NCBI RefSeq assembly: GCF_947172395.1
Contig: NC_069100.1
Coordinates: 5,089,001-5,153,000, forward strand
Source: Bicyclus anynana
Taxonomy: Eukaryota > Arthropoda > Insecta > Lepidoptera > Nymphalidae
DNA length: 64,000 nucleotides
Direction of reading: 5' to 3'
This document shows positions 34,101 through 37,204 of the stretch, one piece after another. The stretch's first letter is position 1. Each line of letters opens with the position of its first letter. Under the pieces are notes generated by a model. It was given only the letters and a program-made list of their open reading frames with translations, ran no database searches and was not told the origin of the DNA. The translations under genes and the position numbers were made by a program.

Positions 34101-34580
34101 AAATAACAAACATCCATACAAACTTTCGCATTTATAATACTAGCGCATGCCCGCGACTTCGTCCGCGTGAAATTTAGTTTTTCCGACATTCCTCGAAAAC
34201 CATGGATAATTTTGGGACAAAGAGTATCTTATGTATTAATCCAAAGTATTACCTATTTCCTTTTTAAATTTCATCGAAATCGGTTAAGTAGTCGCAGCGT
34301 TAGAGAGTAACCAATATCCATACAAATTTTCGCTTTTATAATATTTGTATGATGTAAAAAGATCGCCTTTCGACCGCTGTTTATACATTTTATAAAGTTT
34401 TAAACTACCAACCTGTAATAAAAGCTTCATACGTTTCTTAGCAAAAACTAGCTTGGATTCATCCTCCTTTGTCATATTGGAAACCAGCTCGGAATAATAC
34501 CCTCTCTTAGGAATAGCATCCCTTTCCAAATTGTCGTACACGACGTCGTGACGTTTGATTTTCTTCTTTCTACTGTGCAT
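140..34580 (-). CDS. DNAH1: Axonemal inner-arm dynein heavy chain 1, 5' part (37 exons)
   Basis: DNAH1 is an ATP-driven motor subunit of inner dynein arms; in insects it would act in sperm flagella and possibly ciliated sensory neurons. Reading the minus strand, exons lie at 34580-34413, 33311-33201, 32502-32380, 31567-31422, 26346-26205, 25463-25378, 24488-24384, 23884-23740, 23107-22981, 22236-22115, 21229-21140, 20477-20416 (tentative), 20292-20205, 19675-19457, 18713-18596, 18023-17882, 16960-16819, 16110-15883, 15080-14982, 14324-14181, 13346-13166, 12485-12325, 11675-11576, 10940-10749, 9979-9802, 9096-8964, 8566-8339, 7858-7720, 6975-6812, 6127-5964, 5149-4973, 4448-4227, 3204-3132, 2725-2608, 2116-1938, 1161-999, 250-140. 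All junctions are GT-AG and phases agree; the join is 5,290 nt, about 1,763 codons. Residues about 1-1100 are tail, 1100-1470 linker, 1475 onward AAA1 (GPAGTGKT 1505-1512; CFDEFNRID 1555-1563; NPGYAG 1608-1613). Segments such as QLDFMAMGKFFKGLA and PSSNVE fit DNAH1 better than DNAH6 or other paralogues I remember. The gene continues past position 1. Confidence 0.93.
272..528 (-). repeat. SINE, family B (antisense copy)
   Basis: Family B head text (B-box-like GGTTCGAAtCCGGTCC, then TTTTCAGTTGTGTGCATTTT) and tail (AGTGAGCC ... GATGATGATG) are recognisable in reverse, diverged. Its GAT-repeat tail abuts the exon 37 acceptor. Confidence 0.75.
999..1161 (-). CDS. DNAH1: DNAH1 exon 36
   Basis: 163 nt, residues 1673-1727: EHYDFGMRAVKTVILVAGN, then RALRDVNVPKFLADDLVLFN, as in human DNAH1. 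The donor G|GTATCA at 998 is set by the phase of exon 37. Confidence 0.97.
1219..1413. mobile_element. Foldback MITE, 195 bp
   Basis: The ends are exact inverted repeats CCCCCTAGCCAAGT / ACTTGGCTAGGGGG, and complementarity continues inward (GTTTTCGAAGCGTTAG region). It is flanked by CAG on both sides, a possible 3-bp duplication. It lies in DNAH1 intron 35 and has no coding capacity. Confidence 0.75.
1420..1937. other. Intron 35, no further feature
   Basis: I see no gene, RNA or repeat boundary here beyond ordinary AT-rich intron. Confidence 0.5.
1938..2116 (-). CDS. DNAH1: DNAH1 exon 35 (AAA1)
   Basis: 179 nt, residues 1613-1672: GRTELPDNLKALFRPIAMMV, PDYALIAEISLFSYGF and RLSSEQLSSQ, all canonical AAA1. 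It ends in phase 0. Confidence 0.98.
2117..2607. other. Intron 34, no feature
   Basis: A 96-codon minus-strand open frame (2188-2478) is present but matches nothing in the dynein family and does not splice in frame with exons 34 and 35. I treat it as chance. Confidence 0.5.
2608..2725 (-). CDS. DNAH1: DNAH1 exon 34 (AAA1)
   Basis: 118 nt, residues 1574-1613: KFMFEGVELPLKASCSVF, then ITMNPGYAG, the AAA1 sensor region. It ends in phase 1. Confidence 0.97.
3132..3204 (-). CDS. DNAH1: DNAH1 exon 33 (AAA1 Walker B)
   Basis: 73 nt: SGAWACFDEFNRIDIEVLSV plus VAQQ, the invariant dynein AAA1 Walker B block with its DE pair present. It ends in phase 0. Confidence 0.98.
3205..3783. other. Intron 32 left part, no feature
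   Basis: AT-rich intron without recognisable elements. Confidence 0.5.
3784..4012. mobile_element. Inverted-repeat element, 229 bp
   Basis: Long inverted arms of about 90 bp (shared core CATGACTAAGGGCCC and TAGTCGGGCATACTCCG in opposite orientation) surround a short unpaired centre. The outer ends match ATTGATTATGAAACACGG. A single-arm relative occurs at 18093-18240, so this is a family. Confidence 0.7.
4227..4448 (-). CDS. DNAH1: DNAH1 exon 32 (AAA1 P-loop)
   Basis: 222 nt, residues 1475-1549: GRLVITPLTDRCYLTL, then GPAGTGKTETTKDL, the AAA1 Walker A. VVFNCSDQLDFMAMGKFFKG is close to human DNAH1. All key nucleotide-binding residues are intact. Confidence 0.98.
4830..4878. repeat. Hairpin in intron 31
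   Basis: Arms CGTAAAGACATTGAA-AAATTAG and its complement are separated by one base, with a small bulge in the right arm. Confidence 0.6.
4973..5149 (-). CDS. DNAH1: DNAH1 exon 31
   Basis: 177 nt, residues 1416-1475, ending VYQCEYLGN(R) against human IYGYEYLGNS. The 5' half (PLEPDEVPEIYQDENRLDTS) appears longer than in human DNAH1 and may be an insect-lineage insertion. Confidence 0.92.
5182..5742. repeat. Diverged tandem duplication (2 x ~268 bp)
   Basis: Two head-to-tail copies, 5182-5446 and 5473-5742, share GCTTAGGCGAG, ACTGTTTCTCTATCTATAG, GCTCA-AATAAAACATT and AAATTTCGAATACTGATA in the same order, with many substitutions and indels. They fill most of intron 30. Confidence 0.7.
5964..6127 (-). 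CDS. DNAH1: DNAH1 exon 30
   Basis: 164 nt, residues 1362-1416: ALIVIEVHARDVTRTLVDEN and VSDFQWICQLR, matching human ALIVIEVHAKDV and VNDFQWISQLR. It ends in phase 2. Confidence 0.97.
6282..6672 (+). mobile_element. Non-autonomous Helitron-like element
   Basis: It starts TCCTACTAATATTATAAA after an A and ends with a hairpin (GCGGACGaagtcgcggGCGTC) and CTAG before a T. These are Helitron hallmarks (5' TC, 3' hairpin plus CTRR, A/T target). Two internal half-repeats carry GTTTGTTACTCTT. Lies in intron 29. Confidence 0.72.
6812..6975 (-). CDS. DNAH1: DNAH1 exon 29
   Basis: 164 nt, residues 1307-1361: RAEWVLRWPGQVVIAGSQT matches human RTQWVLNWPGQVTIAGCQT. It ends in phase 0. Confidence 0.97.
7040..7320 (+). 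repeat. Interspersed repeat, family E
   Basis: Two related halves each contain TTTGATAcCCATATCATGG and CCGCCATnTTG. Other copies are at 60165-60305 (plus) and 19795-19890 (minus). Family unassigned. Confidence 0.6.
7351..7700. mobile_element. Harbinger-like MITE, 350 bp
   Basis: Terminal inverted repeats TGCCGGCTCYACATTAGTGC (continuing CGTGAA) bound the element, flanked on both sides by TAA (7348-7350, 7701-7703), the 3-bp target duplication typical of PIF/Harbinger. It contains a GC-rich, C-G repeated centre (ACGTTCACG motifs) and no transposase. Confidence 0.85.
7720..7858 (-). CDS. DNAH1: DNAH1 exon 28
   Basis: 139 nt, residues 1261-1307: MHSSEGEIV and YPSSNVEQWL, diagnostic of DNAH1 in my memory (human MYSAEGEEV, YPSSNVEDWL). 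The donor at 7719 rather than 7715 is fixed by the phase of exon 29. A MITE ends 19 nt into the intron. Confidence 0.96.
8339..8566 (-). CDS. DNAH1: DNAH1 exon 27 (linker)
   Basis: 76 codons, residues 1185-1260, containing FPRFFFLSDDELLEILSQ and AVQPHLRKCFENIAK, nearly identical to human DNAH1 and general for dynein linkers. Phase 0 at both ends. Confidence 0.97.
8567..8963. other. Intron 26, no feature
   Basis: AT-rich intron; open frames here are short and unsupported. Confidence 0.5.
8964..9096 (-). CDS. DNAH1: DNAH1 exon 26 (linker)
   Basis: 133 nt, residues 1140-1184: EWMYLEPIFMSEDISRQLP and on, the signature W-YLEPIF-SEDI linker motif. It ends in phase 0. Confidence 0.97.
9205..9350 (+). 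repeat. Interspersed repeat, family D
   Basis: It shares GTGCGTGCGGGGAAGTGA, GTTTTTCATTCATCGCTAC and GAACGAAGTTgCCAAGCTA with 25895-26035. It looks like the body of a tRNA-derived SINE whose head is preserved only in the other copy. Confidence 0.65.
9802..9979 (-). CDS. DNAH1: DNAH1 exon 25 (linker start)
   Basis: 178 nt, residues 1081-1140: TFIMKIPDDTLQLLDEHFLT, then KLTQEVLEEWL-like text (IRLTQKVVEEWMECQ). This is the dynein linker entry. It ends in phase 2 at AA|GTAAGT. Confidence 0.96.
10261..10325. repeat. Perfect hairpin, 31-bp arms
   Basis: The arm at 10261-10291 (TGATTTGAATGTTTTATTTT...) is exactly complementary to 10295-10325, with a 3-nt loop. Lies in intron 24. Confidence 0.85.
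10532..10587. repeat. Perfect hairpin, 23-bp arms
   Basis: AACTGATTTCTTTTTTAATT... at 10532-10554 pairs exactly with 10565-10587 across a 10-nt loop. It is the second perfect hairpin in the same intron. Confidence 0.85.
10749..10940 (-). CDS. DNAH1: DNAH1 exon 24
   Basis: 192 nt, residues 1017-1081. KEYVIEQSLDKMLNDW matches human KEYAIEQALDKMEKEW, and EVTPYKNTG is family-typical. The donor choice is fixed by the phase of exon 25. Confidence 0.95.
11576..11675 (-). CDS. DNAH1: DNAH1 exon 23
   Basis: 100 nt, residues 984-1017: FRPLIPVIQAVRNPGMKERH, the conserved human FKPYIPLIQGLRNPGM block. It ends in phase 1. Confidence 0.96.
11775..11956 (-). mobile_element. Short Helitron-like element
   Basis: In reverse it runs from TCTAATATATAAAATTC to GCGGACGAAGTCGCGGGCG...CTAG, the same 3' hairpin family as 6282-6672. 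Confidence 0.7.
11961..12032 (+). repeat. SINE family B, 3' fragment
   Basis: It keeps only the tail: CCTAACCTCTCTCATACTGA, GAGGAGACTCG and GTGAGCTGGATATGGGTTG. Confidence 0.7.
12325..12485 (-). CDS. DNAH1: DNAH1 exon 22
   Basis: 161 nt, residues 930-983: FLKSKEVWFDNPLMYVDAD matches human WLRWSESWMNDPLSAIDAE. Donor CGG|GTAAAT, phase 0. Confidence 0.95.
12545..12800 (+). mobile_element. LINE reverse-transcriptase C-terminal fragment
   Basis: An open frame reads RSRRLAWYGHVMRREESHIT and GHKRRGRPKNVGKR, the WxGHVxR ... GRPxxRW region found downstream of the RT in many insect LINEs (RTE/Jockey type). The catalytic part is absent; a dead 3' fragment in intron 21. Confidence 0.72.
13075..13156. 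repeat. GAC/GAT microsatellite
   Basis: About 80 bp of imperfect GAT and GAC trinucleotides. Its right edge is about 9 nt from the exon 21 donor. Confidence 0.9.
13166..13346 (-). CDS. DNAH1: DNAH1 exon 21
   Basis: 181 nt, residues 870-930: VHEIANDIKKAWKGMKD, then LVKEFEPYRNLWVTAS against human MVKEFQPYLDLWTTAS. It ends in phase 1. A GAT/GAC microsatellite starts about 9 nt beyond the donor. Confidence 0.96.
13360..14180. other. Intron 20, mostly unassigned
   Basis: It holds a pyrimidine-rich run near 13650-13690 and a short SINE-B tail trace near 14080-14130. No gene. Confidence 0.45.
14181..14324 (-). CDS. DNAH1: DNAH1 exon 20
   Basis: 48 codons, residues 822-869. EEEQEKFWKLHLQDEQTLYD corresponds to human VEDEEKFRKIQIMDQNNF. 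Phase 0 at both ends. Confidence 0.94.
14575..14756 (-). repeat. SINE, family C
   Basis: In reverse, a tRNA-like head (CCTCAATAGCTCAACGGTAA, then GGTTtGACCCC) is followed by CTATTGTCGTACCCA. A sister copy is at 35676-35870 (plus). Confidence 0.75.
14982..15080 (-). CDS. DNAH1: DNAH1 exon 19
   Basis: 33 codons, residues 789-821: DYEVLDGFYFPLENEDFKAL and on, matching human DYEVMDEFLYNLSSDDF. Phase 0 at both ends. Confidence 0.95.
15595..15813 (+). repeat. SINE, family A, 3' part
   Basis: Family text GATTTAGCGTTCCGGTACG, CATCACTTACCATCAGGTGA and AACTTGTAAAGAATAAAAAA. The tRNA-like head is missing. Confidence 0.8.
15883..16110 (-). CDS. DNAH1: DNAH1 exon 18
   Basis: 76 codons, residues 713-788. 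KNIMRKLGEKPNSIEHVFEI and REWMESIP match human ISRKIYEKPNSIEELAEL and REWMKGIP. Acceptor TTTTCCAG|, donor |GTAAGT. Confidence 0.96.
16418..16507. repeat. Inverted repeat
   Basis: CCTTCGATTCGGAAGATAGA is repeated in inverse orientation as TCTATCTTCCGAATCGAAGG about 45 bp away. Confidence 0.7.
16600..16800 (+). repeat. Interspersed repeat, family F
   Basis: AGAGGTAAAGTTTGTGGT, TCTGGATCTACTaAACCGAT and CAGAAAGCCA are shared with 17695-17875 and 33615-33790. A Helitron-type end (CGGACGAGGTCGCGGGC) lies at its left edge. Confidence 0.6.
16819..16960 (-). CDS. DNAH1: DNAH1 exon 17
   Basis: 142 nt, residues 665-712, with INIGPFALNVDTLK matching human IIIGPFYINTDNVK. It ends in phase 0. Confidence 0.95.
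17215..17620 (-). mobile_element. RTE-like LINE 3' fragment
   Basis: The minus frame gives EWRPHIGKRSVGRAPTRWTE and DIKRV, the conserved C-terminal text of a common lepidopteran endonuclease/RT LINE, ending with the GGACGT...ATGATGATG tail. Frameshifted near the end; no RT domain. Confidence 0.75.
17695..17875 (+). repeat. Interspersed repeat, family F
   Basis: A second copy of the 16600-16800 family: TAAAGAGGTAAAGTTTGTGG, CTGGATCTACTTAACCGATT, GGAAGCCACATCATTTGTGA. Confidence 0.6.
17882..18023 (-). CDS. DNAH1: DNAH1 exon 16
   Basis: 142 nt, residues 618-665: LMEPNVVDYRERL, then AIIPLIAYMHEY against human AMIPLQAYAKEY. It ends in phase 2 at GTTGA|GTAAGT. Confidence 0.95.
18093..18243 (+). 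repeat. Single-arm relative of the 3784-4012 element
   Basis: CTCATGACTAAGGGCCCC, GGTTCGAAACTA and GAATACTCCGAC match one arm of that element. It runs into a hairpin (18186-18243) with arms TTAAATTATCTTTTAAATGA. Confidence 0.6.
18293..18545 (-). mobile_element. RTE-like LINE 3' tail
   Basis: The same 3' family as 17215-17620: GGACGTCCACTGCAGGACAT and CAGCACCTTGGGACCCCAAC on the plus strand, with an ATC microsatellite end. Confidence 0.75.
18596..18713 (-). CDS. DNAH1: DNAH1 exon 15
   Basis: 118 nt, residues 579-618: IVIQRLFREMLYRCHFIPQV and on, aligned with human LLNLFDKGILATHAVPQLE. It ends in phase 1. Confidence 0.94.
18714..19456. other. Intron 14, unassigned
   Basis: AT-rich; a short interspersed trace (GGACGGATAGACAGACGGAC) lies near 19330. 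No gene. Confidence 0.45.
19457..19675 (-). CDS. DNAH1: DNAH1 exon 14
   Basis: 73 codons, residues 506-578. FKWDSRDLINTPFRSS matches human WGDDLINSPYRPRK, and YYTTSPEQFE matches HYSTPLEQFE. Of two possible donors, GAG|GTGCAG at 19456 keeps frame with exon 15. Confidence 0.95.
19795..19890 (-). repeat. Interspersed repeat, family E (inverse)
   Basis: It carries the reverse of AGTGACTTAAATCCAATATT and AAATGAAAGGGTTT seen at 7040-7320 and 60165-60305. Confidence 0.6.
20205..20292 (-). CDS. DNAH1: DNAH1 exon 13
   Basis: 88 nt: one base then WFNIYERSWDFYGISKLCRF and on, matching human WYNLYETNWEVYLMSKLRK. It enters in phase 2 and leaves in phase 0. Confidence 0.93.
20416..20477 (-). CDS. DNAH1: DNAH1 candidate mini-exon 12
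   Basis: This 62-nt segment has the phase needed to bridge exons 11 and 13 (0 in, 2 out). It reads ILCSITNCAMLAEYSDSYIN and completes a Lys before WFNIYE, where human has SLRDMSKGWYNLYE. The donor AA|GTAAAA is good; the acceptor TATTAG| has a weak pyrimidine tract. I saw no better segment in the 850-bp interval. Confidence 0.5.
20531..20777 (+). repeat. SINE, family B
   Basis: GATATGACCTCTGCCTCCG, GGGTTCGAACGCACCTACAA and TTCTGAGAGGAGACT. It is truncated at the 3' end and has lost part of its middle. Confidence 0.8.
21140..21229 (-). CDS. DNAH1: DNAH1 exon 11
   Basis: 30 codons, residues 426-455: VESMLFFTANYGRNVSLAEF and on, aligned with the human HLEEFEQIQSQ stretch. It ends in phase 0, but the next firm exon (20292) needs phase 2, so a small exon must lie between. 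Confidence 0.88.
21420..21545. repeat. GC-rich GACTGC-rich imperfect tandem repeat
   Basis: GACTGCAGTTGACTGCCGCC and GACTGCAGTCAACTGCCGT alternate with GACGTCGCCGACTGC-type units of about 20-45 bp. It stands out from the AT-rich intron; the flanks CACGACGGC / GCTGCTCGTG are weakly inverted. Confidence 0.6.
21546..22980. other. Introns 9-10, no feature outside exon 10
   Basis: Apart from exon 10 (22115-22236) I recognise no element here. Confidence 0.45.
22115..22236 (-). CDS. DNAH1: DNAH1 exon 10
   Basis: 122 nt, residues 385-425: RYPCDMEDFAGRLKHNQWYS and on. Acceptor TTATTAG|, donor AAG|GTGAAC, ends in phase 0. Confidence 0.9.
22981..23107 (-). CDS. DNAH1: DNAH1 exon 9
   Basis: 127 nt, 42 codons plus one base: VENNYRKIEGKMKIISTIL, comparable to human VSLDYERSMNKINF. 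It ends in phase 1, and the split Gly codon is completed by exon 10. Confidence 0.9.
23349..23713 (+). mobile_element. Non-autonomous Helitron-like element
   Basis: TCCTACTAATATTATAAACG at the 5' end and GCGGACGAAGTCGCGGGCGT...CTAG at the 3' end, with an internal TG microsatellite. Full-length relative of 6282-6672. Confidence 0.75.
23740..23884 (-). CDS. DNAH1: DNAH1 exon 8
   Basis: 145 nt, residues 294-342: FYLYLDCLILDALPRMP, matching human YNLYVDCMPSD. It ends in phase 0 at CAAGAG|GTGCG. A Helitron-like 3' end (CTAG at 23710-23713) sits about 26 nt downstream of the donor. Confidence 0.92.
24060..24366 (+). repeat. SINE, family A, near full length
   Basis: Head GGTGGATTTACAAAAAGGTC with a B-box-like GGGTTAGATCC, the family A body, and an AAAGAATAAAAAAA tail. 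Confidence 0.85.
24384..24488 (-). CDS. DNAH1: DNAH1 exon 7
   Basis: 105 nt, residues 259-294: IPRIRLMFKADDPETYVERV, clearly the human WVPRIQLLFCAEDP block. Phase 2 in, phase 2 out. The A-rich tail of a SINE lies about 15 nt inside the following intron. Confidence 0.94.
24530..24985. repeat. LINE/SINE-like debris, uncertain
   Basis: TATTTTATTGCACAAAAAAA looks like a reverse-oriented LINE 3' end, followed by GC-rich text with a possible B-box (GGTCGAATCCC). Unassigned. Confidence 0.35.
25378..25463 (-). CDS. DNAH1: DNAH1 exon 6
   Basis: 86 nt, residues 231-259: WTNVAVFNYDKETDKWE, matching the human WCEVGVLDYDEEKKLY block. It ends in phase 2 at AA|GTAAGT. Confidence 0.92.
25548..25694. mobile_element. 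Harbinger-like MITE, 147 bp
   Basis: Inverted ends CAGTGGTATTCATAGACGTT / AACGcCTATGAATtCCACTG are flanked by TAA on both sides. Lies in intron 5. Confidence 0.78.
25719..26035 (+). repeat. SINE, family D, with tRNA-like head
   Basis: TCTAGTGATTCGCTTATGTG and GGGTTCGAGTCtGGG resemble A and B boxes. The body matches the 9205-9350 copy. Confidence 0.65.
26205..26346 (-). CDS. DNAH1: DNAH1 exon 5
   Basis: 142 nt: one base to finish Arg183, then IPEEWLSLGYIDGEQHPCPA and on, ending MINNMYE in phase 0. It parallels the human PREWINMGLEPG region. A second AG at 26339-26340 could act as an alternative acceptor. Confidence 0.92.
26459..26585 (-). mobile_element. Helitron-like short element, family G
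   Basis: CTAGCTGATGCCGCGCGGTT and CACCCGCGTGG form the 3' hairpin region in reverse. Related copies are at 54190-54366, 61070-61235 and 62630-62835. Confidence 0.6.
26676..27693 (-). repeat. 3' LTR of the intron-4 element
   Basis: It has an extra A near its start (AAAAATACG against AAAAATCG in the partner) and otherwise reads the same. It contains a 71-codon minus frame (26783-26998) that is duplicated in the other LTR. Confidence 0.9.
28010..28105. repeat. Short tandem motif, 3 copies
   Basis: Three copies of GCTnGCTnCACGCGACAACAG are spaced by AT-rich text within the intron-4 LTR element. Confidence 0.75.
28345..28495. repeat. Tandem repeat, ~60-bp unit
   Basis: GCCAACGACATCTTTTG, GTGGTCGCTGGTCGGCTCC and AGTGCCACATGGCATCTTTT recur two to three times in order. 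It creates open frames in both strands that I regard as by-products. Confidence 0.8.
29114..29254 (-). other. Exon-like open segment inside the LTR element
   Basis: Exactly 141 nt, open for 47 codons (starts IVPRVYFKNLSDS, ends CNELHIVTP), between TTTAATTCAG| and |GTAACG. Inserting it whole after DNAH1 exon 4 would shift frame and hit a stop. DNAH1 reads on without it. Using an inner acceptor here (29244) plus the alternative exon 5 acceptor (26338) would restore frame and add 41 residues. Origin unknown. Confidence 0.4.
29816..30832 (-). repeat. 5' LTR of the intron-4 element
   Basis: Partner of 26676-27693, one base shorter. In element orientation this is the promoter-bearing copy; I cannot place a TATA box with confidence. 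Confidence 0.9.
30935..31215 (+). repeat. SINE, family B, near full length
   Basis: GATAGCCCAGTGGATATGAC, GGGTTCGAATCCGGTCC and the full body. A 57-bp direct duplication (GTGAGCCTGTAGTGTTTGTG) follows at 31205-31285. Confidence 0.85.
31422..31567 (-). CDS. DNAH1: DNAH1 exon 4
   Basis: 146 nt ending in phase 2 with FDNTDYDC, equivalent to human FDNEDFDC. The next residue (R) is completed only by joining to 26346, giving DYDCRIPEEW against human DFDCRTPREW. That junction spans the intron-4 LTR insertion. Confidence 0.92.
31606..31906 (-). repeat. SINE, family A, near full length
   Basis: Reverse of the family: AGCCCTTGACTACAATCTCA at the left, GGATCGAACCCAGGACCTCC and CCACTGCGCCACGGAGGCC (tRNA-like head) at the right. 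It lies just upstream of exon 4. Confidence 0.88.
32380..32502 (-). CDS. DNAH1: DNAH1 exon 3
   Basis: 41 codons (residues 94-134), phase 0 at both ends, basic: ELPRLVKIERLRRKF. It matches the position of the human IEIERRKQQY segment. The acceptor is TTTTCAG|. Confidence 0.87.
32590..32700 (+). repeat. Possible SINE C fragment
   Basis: GGGTTCGATCTCCGCTGGAC and CTATTGTCGTACCTA resemble family C. The head is not preserved. Confidence 0.45.
32850..33180. other. Intron 2, no feature
   Basis: AT-rich, nothing recognised. Confidence 0.5.
33201..33311 (-). CDS. DNAH1: DNAH1 exon 2
   Basis: 37 codons (residues 57-93), phase 0 at both ends, with proline-rich PRPQKPKVLLPPGRW. The acceptor is TTTAAG| and the donor |GTAAGT. 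This tail region is poorly conserved in the family, so support is mainly frame and splice sites. Confidence 0.85.
33615..33790 (+). repeat. Interspersed repeat, family F
   Basis: AGAGGTAAAGTTTGT, CTACTGAACCG and GAAAGCCACGTCATTTGTAA; third copy of the family. Confidence 0.6.
33875..34351 (-). mobile_element. Two adjacent Helitron-like copies
   Basis: The right copy (34140-34351) shows CTAG then GCGCATGCCCGCGACTTCGT in reverse and the ATTATAAAAGCG 5' end. The left copy (33875-34139) has the same internal half-repeats (TAGTAGTGGCAGCGTGAAAG type). Confidence 0.65.
34413..34580 (-). CDS. DNAH1: DNAH1 exon 1 (start codon)
   Basis: It encodes residues 1-56, beginning MHSRKKKIKR. An in-frame TAA at 34614-34616, with no Met between, supports this start. 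PKRGYYSEL resembles the RGFYSDIL stretch near the human DNAH1 N-terminus. The donor is CAG|GTTGG and the exon ends in phase 0. Confidence 0.88.
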
Positions 34581-34892
34581 CTTTATATTTAAAACTATTC
34601 TTATAAATGCTAGTTATATTTTCAATACTCTTTTTCAAAGAAAGTCACAGATTTGTGATAAAAAATTGAAAATTGCACTGAATTTACTAAATATTAATCG
34701 CGTAATATTTTATGACTTGACACTATTTTGTCCTTTTTATATTAAAATAGAAAATACTTTTTTTATATTTATTTAAGGTATAGGTCCTATTAAGTTCTTA
34801 TAATAAGACCTATCCGTAATTACAAATTGACGTATATCATACATTTACGAGCCGGTACAAAACAAGTATATAATTCTATGACGTATATCCAT

Positions 34893-35192
34893 CACGATGG
34901 ATTTACAAGACGGAGGTCCTGGGTTCGATCCCCGGCTGGGCAGATTGAGATTTTCTTAATTTGTCCAGGTCTGGCTGGTGGGAGGCTTCGGCCGTGGCTA
35001 GTTACCACCTTACCGGCAAAGACGTACCAAGCGATTTAGCGTTCCGGTACGATGCCGTGTAGAAACCGACAGGGATGTGGATTTTCATCCTCCTCCTAAC
35101 AAGTCAGCCCGCTTCCATCTTAGACTGCATCATCACTTACCATCAGGTGAGATTGTAGTCAAGAGCTAACTTGTAAAGAATAAAAAAAAATA
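34893..35192 (+). repeat. SINE, family A, near full length
   Basis: GATTTACAAGACGGAGGTCC and GGGTTCGATCCCCGGCTGGG form an intact B box, followed by the body and an AAAGAATAAAAAAA tail. Confidence 0.9.
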
Positions 35193-35397
35193 GAATTATA
35201 TTATAATGTACCTTGTATCGATCTTAAATCTATGCGTGTTCTTCTAAACTTTTACCTAAATCTAAACTGTTAAACCATTTTTGATAAATTTTGTTACAGG
35301 GATGGGTTGGATTTTTAAGAAAACTTCTTTTAGTACTTTCGGTAAATTAGCTTTGTGGACCTTAAATTACCGTAAGTAAATTAAAATTTATCTTTTT

Positions 35398-35660
35398 TTT
35401 ATTCTTTACAAGTTAGCCCTTGATTTATTACTGATGGTAAGTGATGATGCAATCTAAGAAATATCGTTTTCTACATGTCATCATACCGGAACGCTAAACC
35501 GCTTGGCAGTACGTCGTACGTGCTAACTAGCCACGGCCGAAGCCTCCCACCAGCCAGAACTGCACCAATTAAGAAAACCTCATCGGCCCAGCCGGGGATC
35601 GAACTCAGGACCTCCGTCTTGTAAATTGATCGCACATTCCACTGAGTCACGGAGGCCGTA
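35398..35660 (-). repeat. SINE, family A, internally deleted
   Basis: Reverse copy with TTCTTTACAAGTTAGCCCTT at the left and CGGGGATCGAACTCAGGACC at the right. About 40 bp of the body are missing. Confidence 0.85.
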
Positions 35661-35675
35661 AAATATTTTCAGTAG

Positions 35676-35870
35676 TTATAGCCTCAATAGCTCAACGGTA
35701 AGAGCGGTTGGACTCATCATCTAGGGGTGGTGGTTCGGTCCCTGCCTCGTTGGTCTATTGTCGTACCCACTTCTAGCACAGTCTTTCCCGACTAGTTGGA
35801 GGGAAATGGGAATATTGGTCATATTATAAAAAAATATGACCTATATTCTTTTTTTTTTAATTAAGGTTGA
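35676..35870 (+). repeat. SINE, family C, near full length
   Basis: CCTCAATAGCTCAACGGTAA (A-box-like) and GGTTCGGTCCC (B-box-like) begin a tRNA-derived SINE. Sister of 14575-14756. Confidence 0.78.
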
Positions 35871-36449
35871 ATCTCGTCTGTCGAAGTGGACGACCCCTTA
35901 TTTAGTTAGTTAGTTAAGTCCATGAAAAGTCATAAACATAGCTTTATGGGTGGTTTCCTGAGAGAAAACGCAGTCAATTTTCCATTTTAAGCCGGAATAT
36001 TCCCTTTACACTGCAGCACAAACTAGACCGCACGCAATTACTGGCAACATCGTAGGTTACAGCAAATCTTGTGTATTCATAACCATACGTACGGTCAACA
36101 AACAAATAAGAAACATAAGCATAAATTTTAAGCTTCCGACTTCAATCATCACACACTCATCATCACTCAAATCATTCACACATCAAGTAAATTTTTCGTC
36201 AGTAGCTTTACCACGATGAGACGATTAACTTTTTTTATTTACGACAATTCTTGATTCTGGTAGCTAACTGAGTTACCAGGAAATAAAAAATTCTGAGCGT
36301 CAGAACGAGATAATGTATTGTAAATTGTAGGAAATTGTGGCTGTTAAGTTGTATAACTGTTAATTAATCAACAGTAAAAAAACATCGGATTAGTAACAAC
36401 TTTTGATAAACTACCCTCCTCCTAACTTGTATCAATTACGAGGTTATTA
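35871..36449. other. Intergenic, no feature
   Basis: No gene or repeat boundary recognised. Confidence 0.5.
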
Positions 36450-37008
36450 TAGTAGGGGAGCCGAAGAGGGGATTTTTGCAGTTACTCGAGCGCGGCAGAT
36501 AAACATAAGGGACTATACCTTGCACGTTGTTGAGTACCTCCACCAAGTATGAGCCTATAATATTGGTGGGTACATTTAGGGCAACCAAAAAAAAAACTAA
36601 TTTCTGAAATACTCAACCAGCACGTCAGATTAAGATAAGGTAGGTGAGTTGATAGCTAAAAGATGTGCATTTCAAAAACCTGACGATTTGAGCGTAACGT
36701 AATGGAATGGGAGGGTTCCAAAGTTACAAAATAAAACCCTTATATTTCTGTTATCGAACCACGAGCGCGGTTAATTTTTTACTTATTATGAGTGAAATAA
36801 TCTCCTGAATAATCGCTCATGTTTTCTGACGATTTCACTAAGCCAAAGTAATAAAAATTGTTTTTAAAGTCTGTAGTTTTTTTTTCCACCGCTAAAATCG
36901 AAAAAAGTATATATCCATTTATTAATCCAATCATTTAATCTATCAAATGCAATCGGTCCCCATGACGCTTTAGTAACTGCAAAATTAGCATCTCGGGCTC
37001 CCTTACTA
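36450..37008. mobile_element. Harbinger-like TIR element, 559 bp
   Basis: Ends TAGTAGGGGAGCC / GGCTCCCTTACTA, with further inverted matches inward (TTTTGCAGTTACT), are flanked by TTA on both sides (36447-36449, 37009-37011). No transposase frame. Confidence 0.75.
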
Positions 37009-37204
37009 TTAAAAGTTGTCACTAACCGTATCATATATCTATCATCTACTTAAACTTTTATACGGGGGTGTACCTGGGTTCCTTGTGCCGATGGTGTATG
37101 GGCCGGTGGGCATTCCCCTTTGCTTTTTACCTGACTGCGTCAGAAGAACGGTAATGTTTTTCGAGCATATGTATGTAAATAAATAAATAAATATACTTAA
37201 ACAA

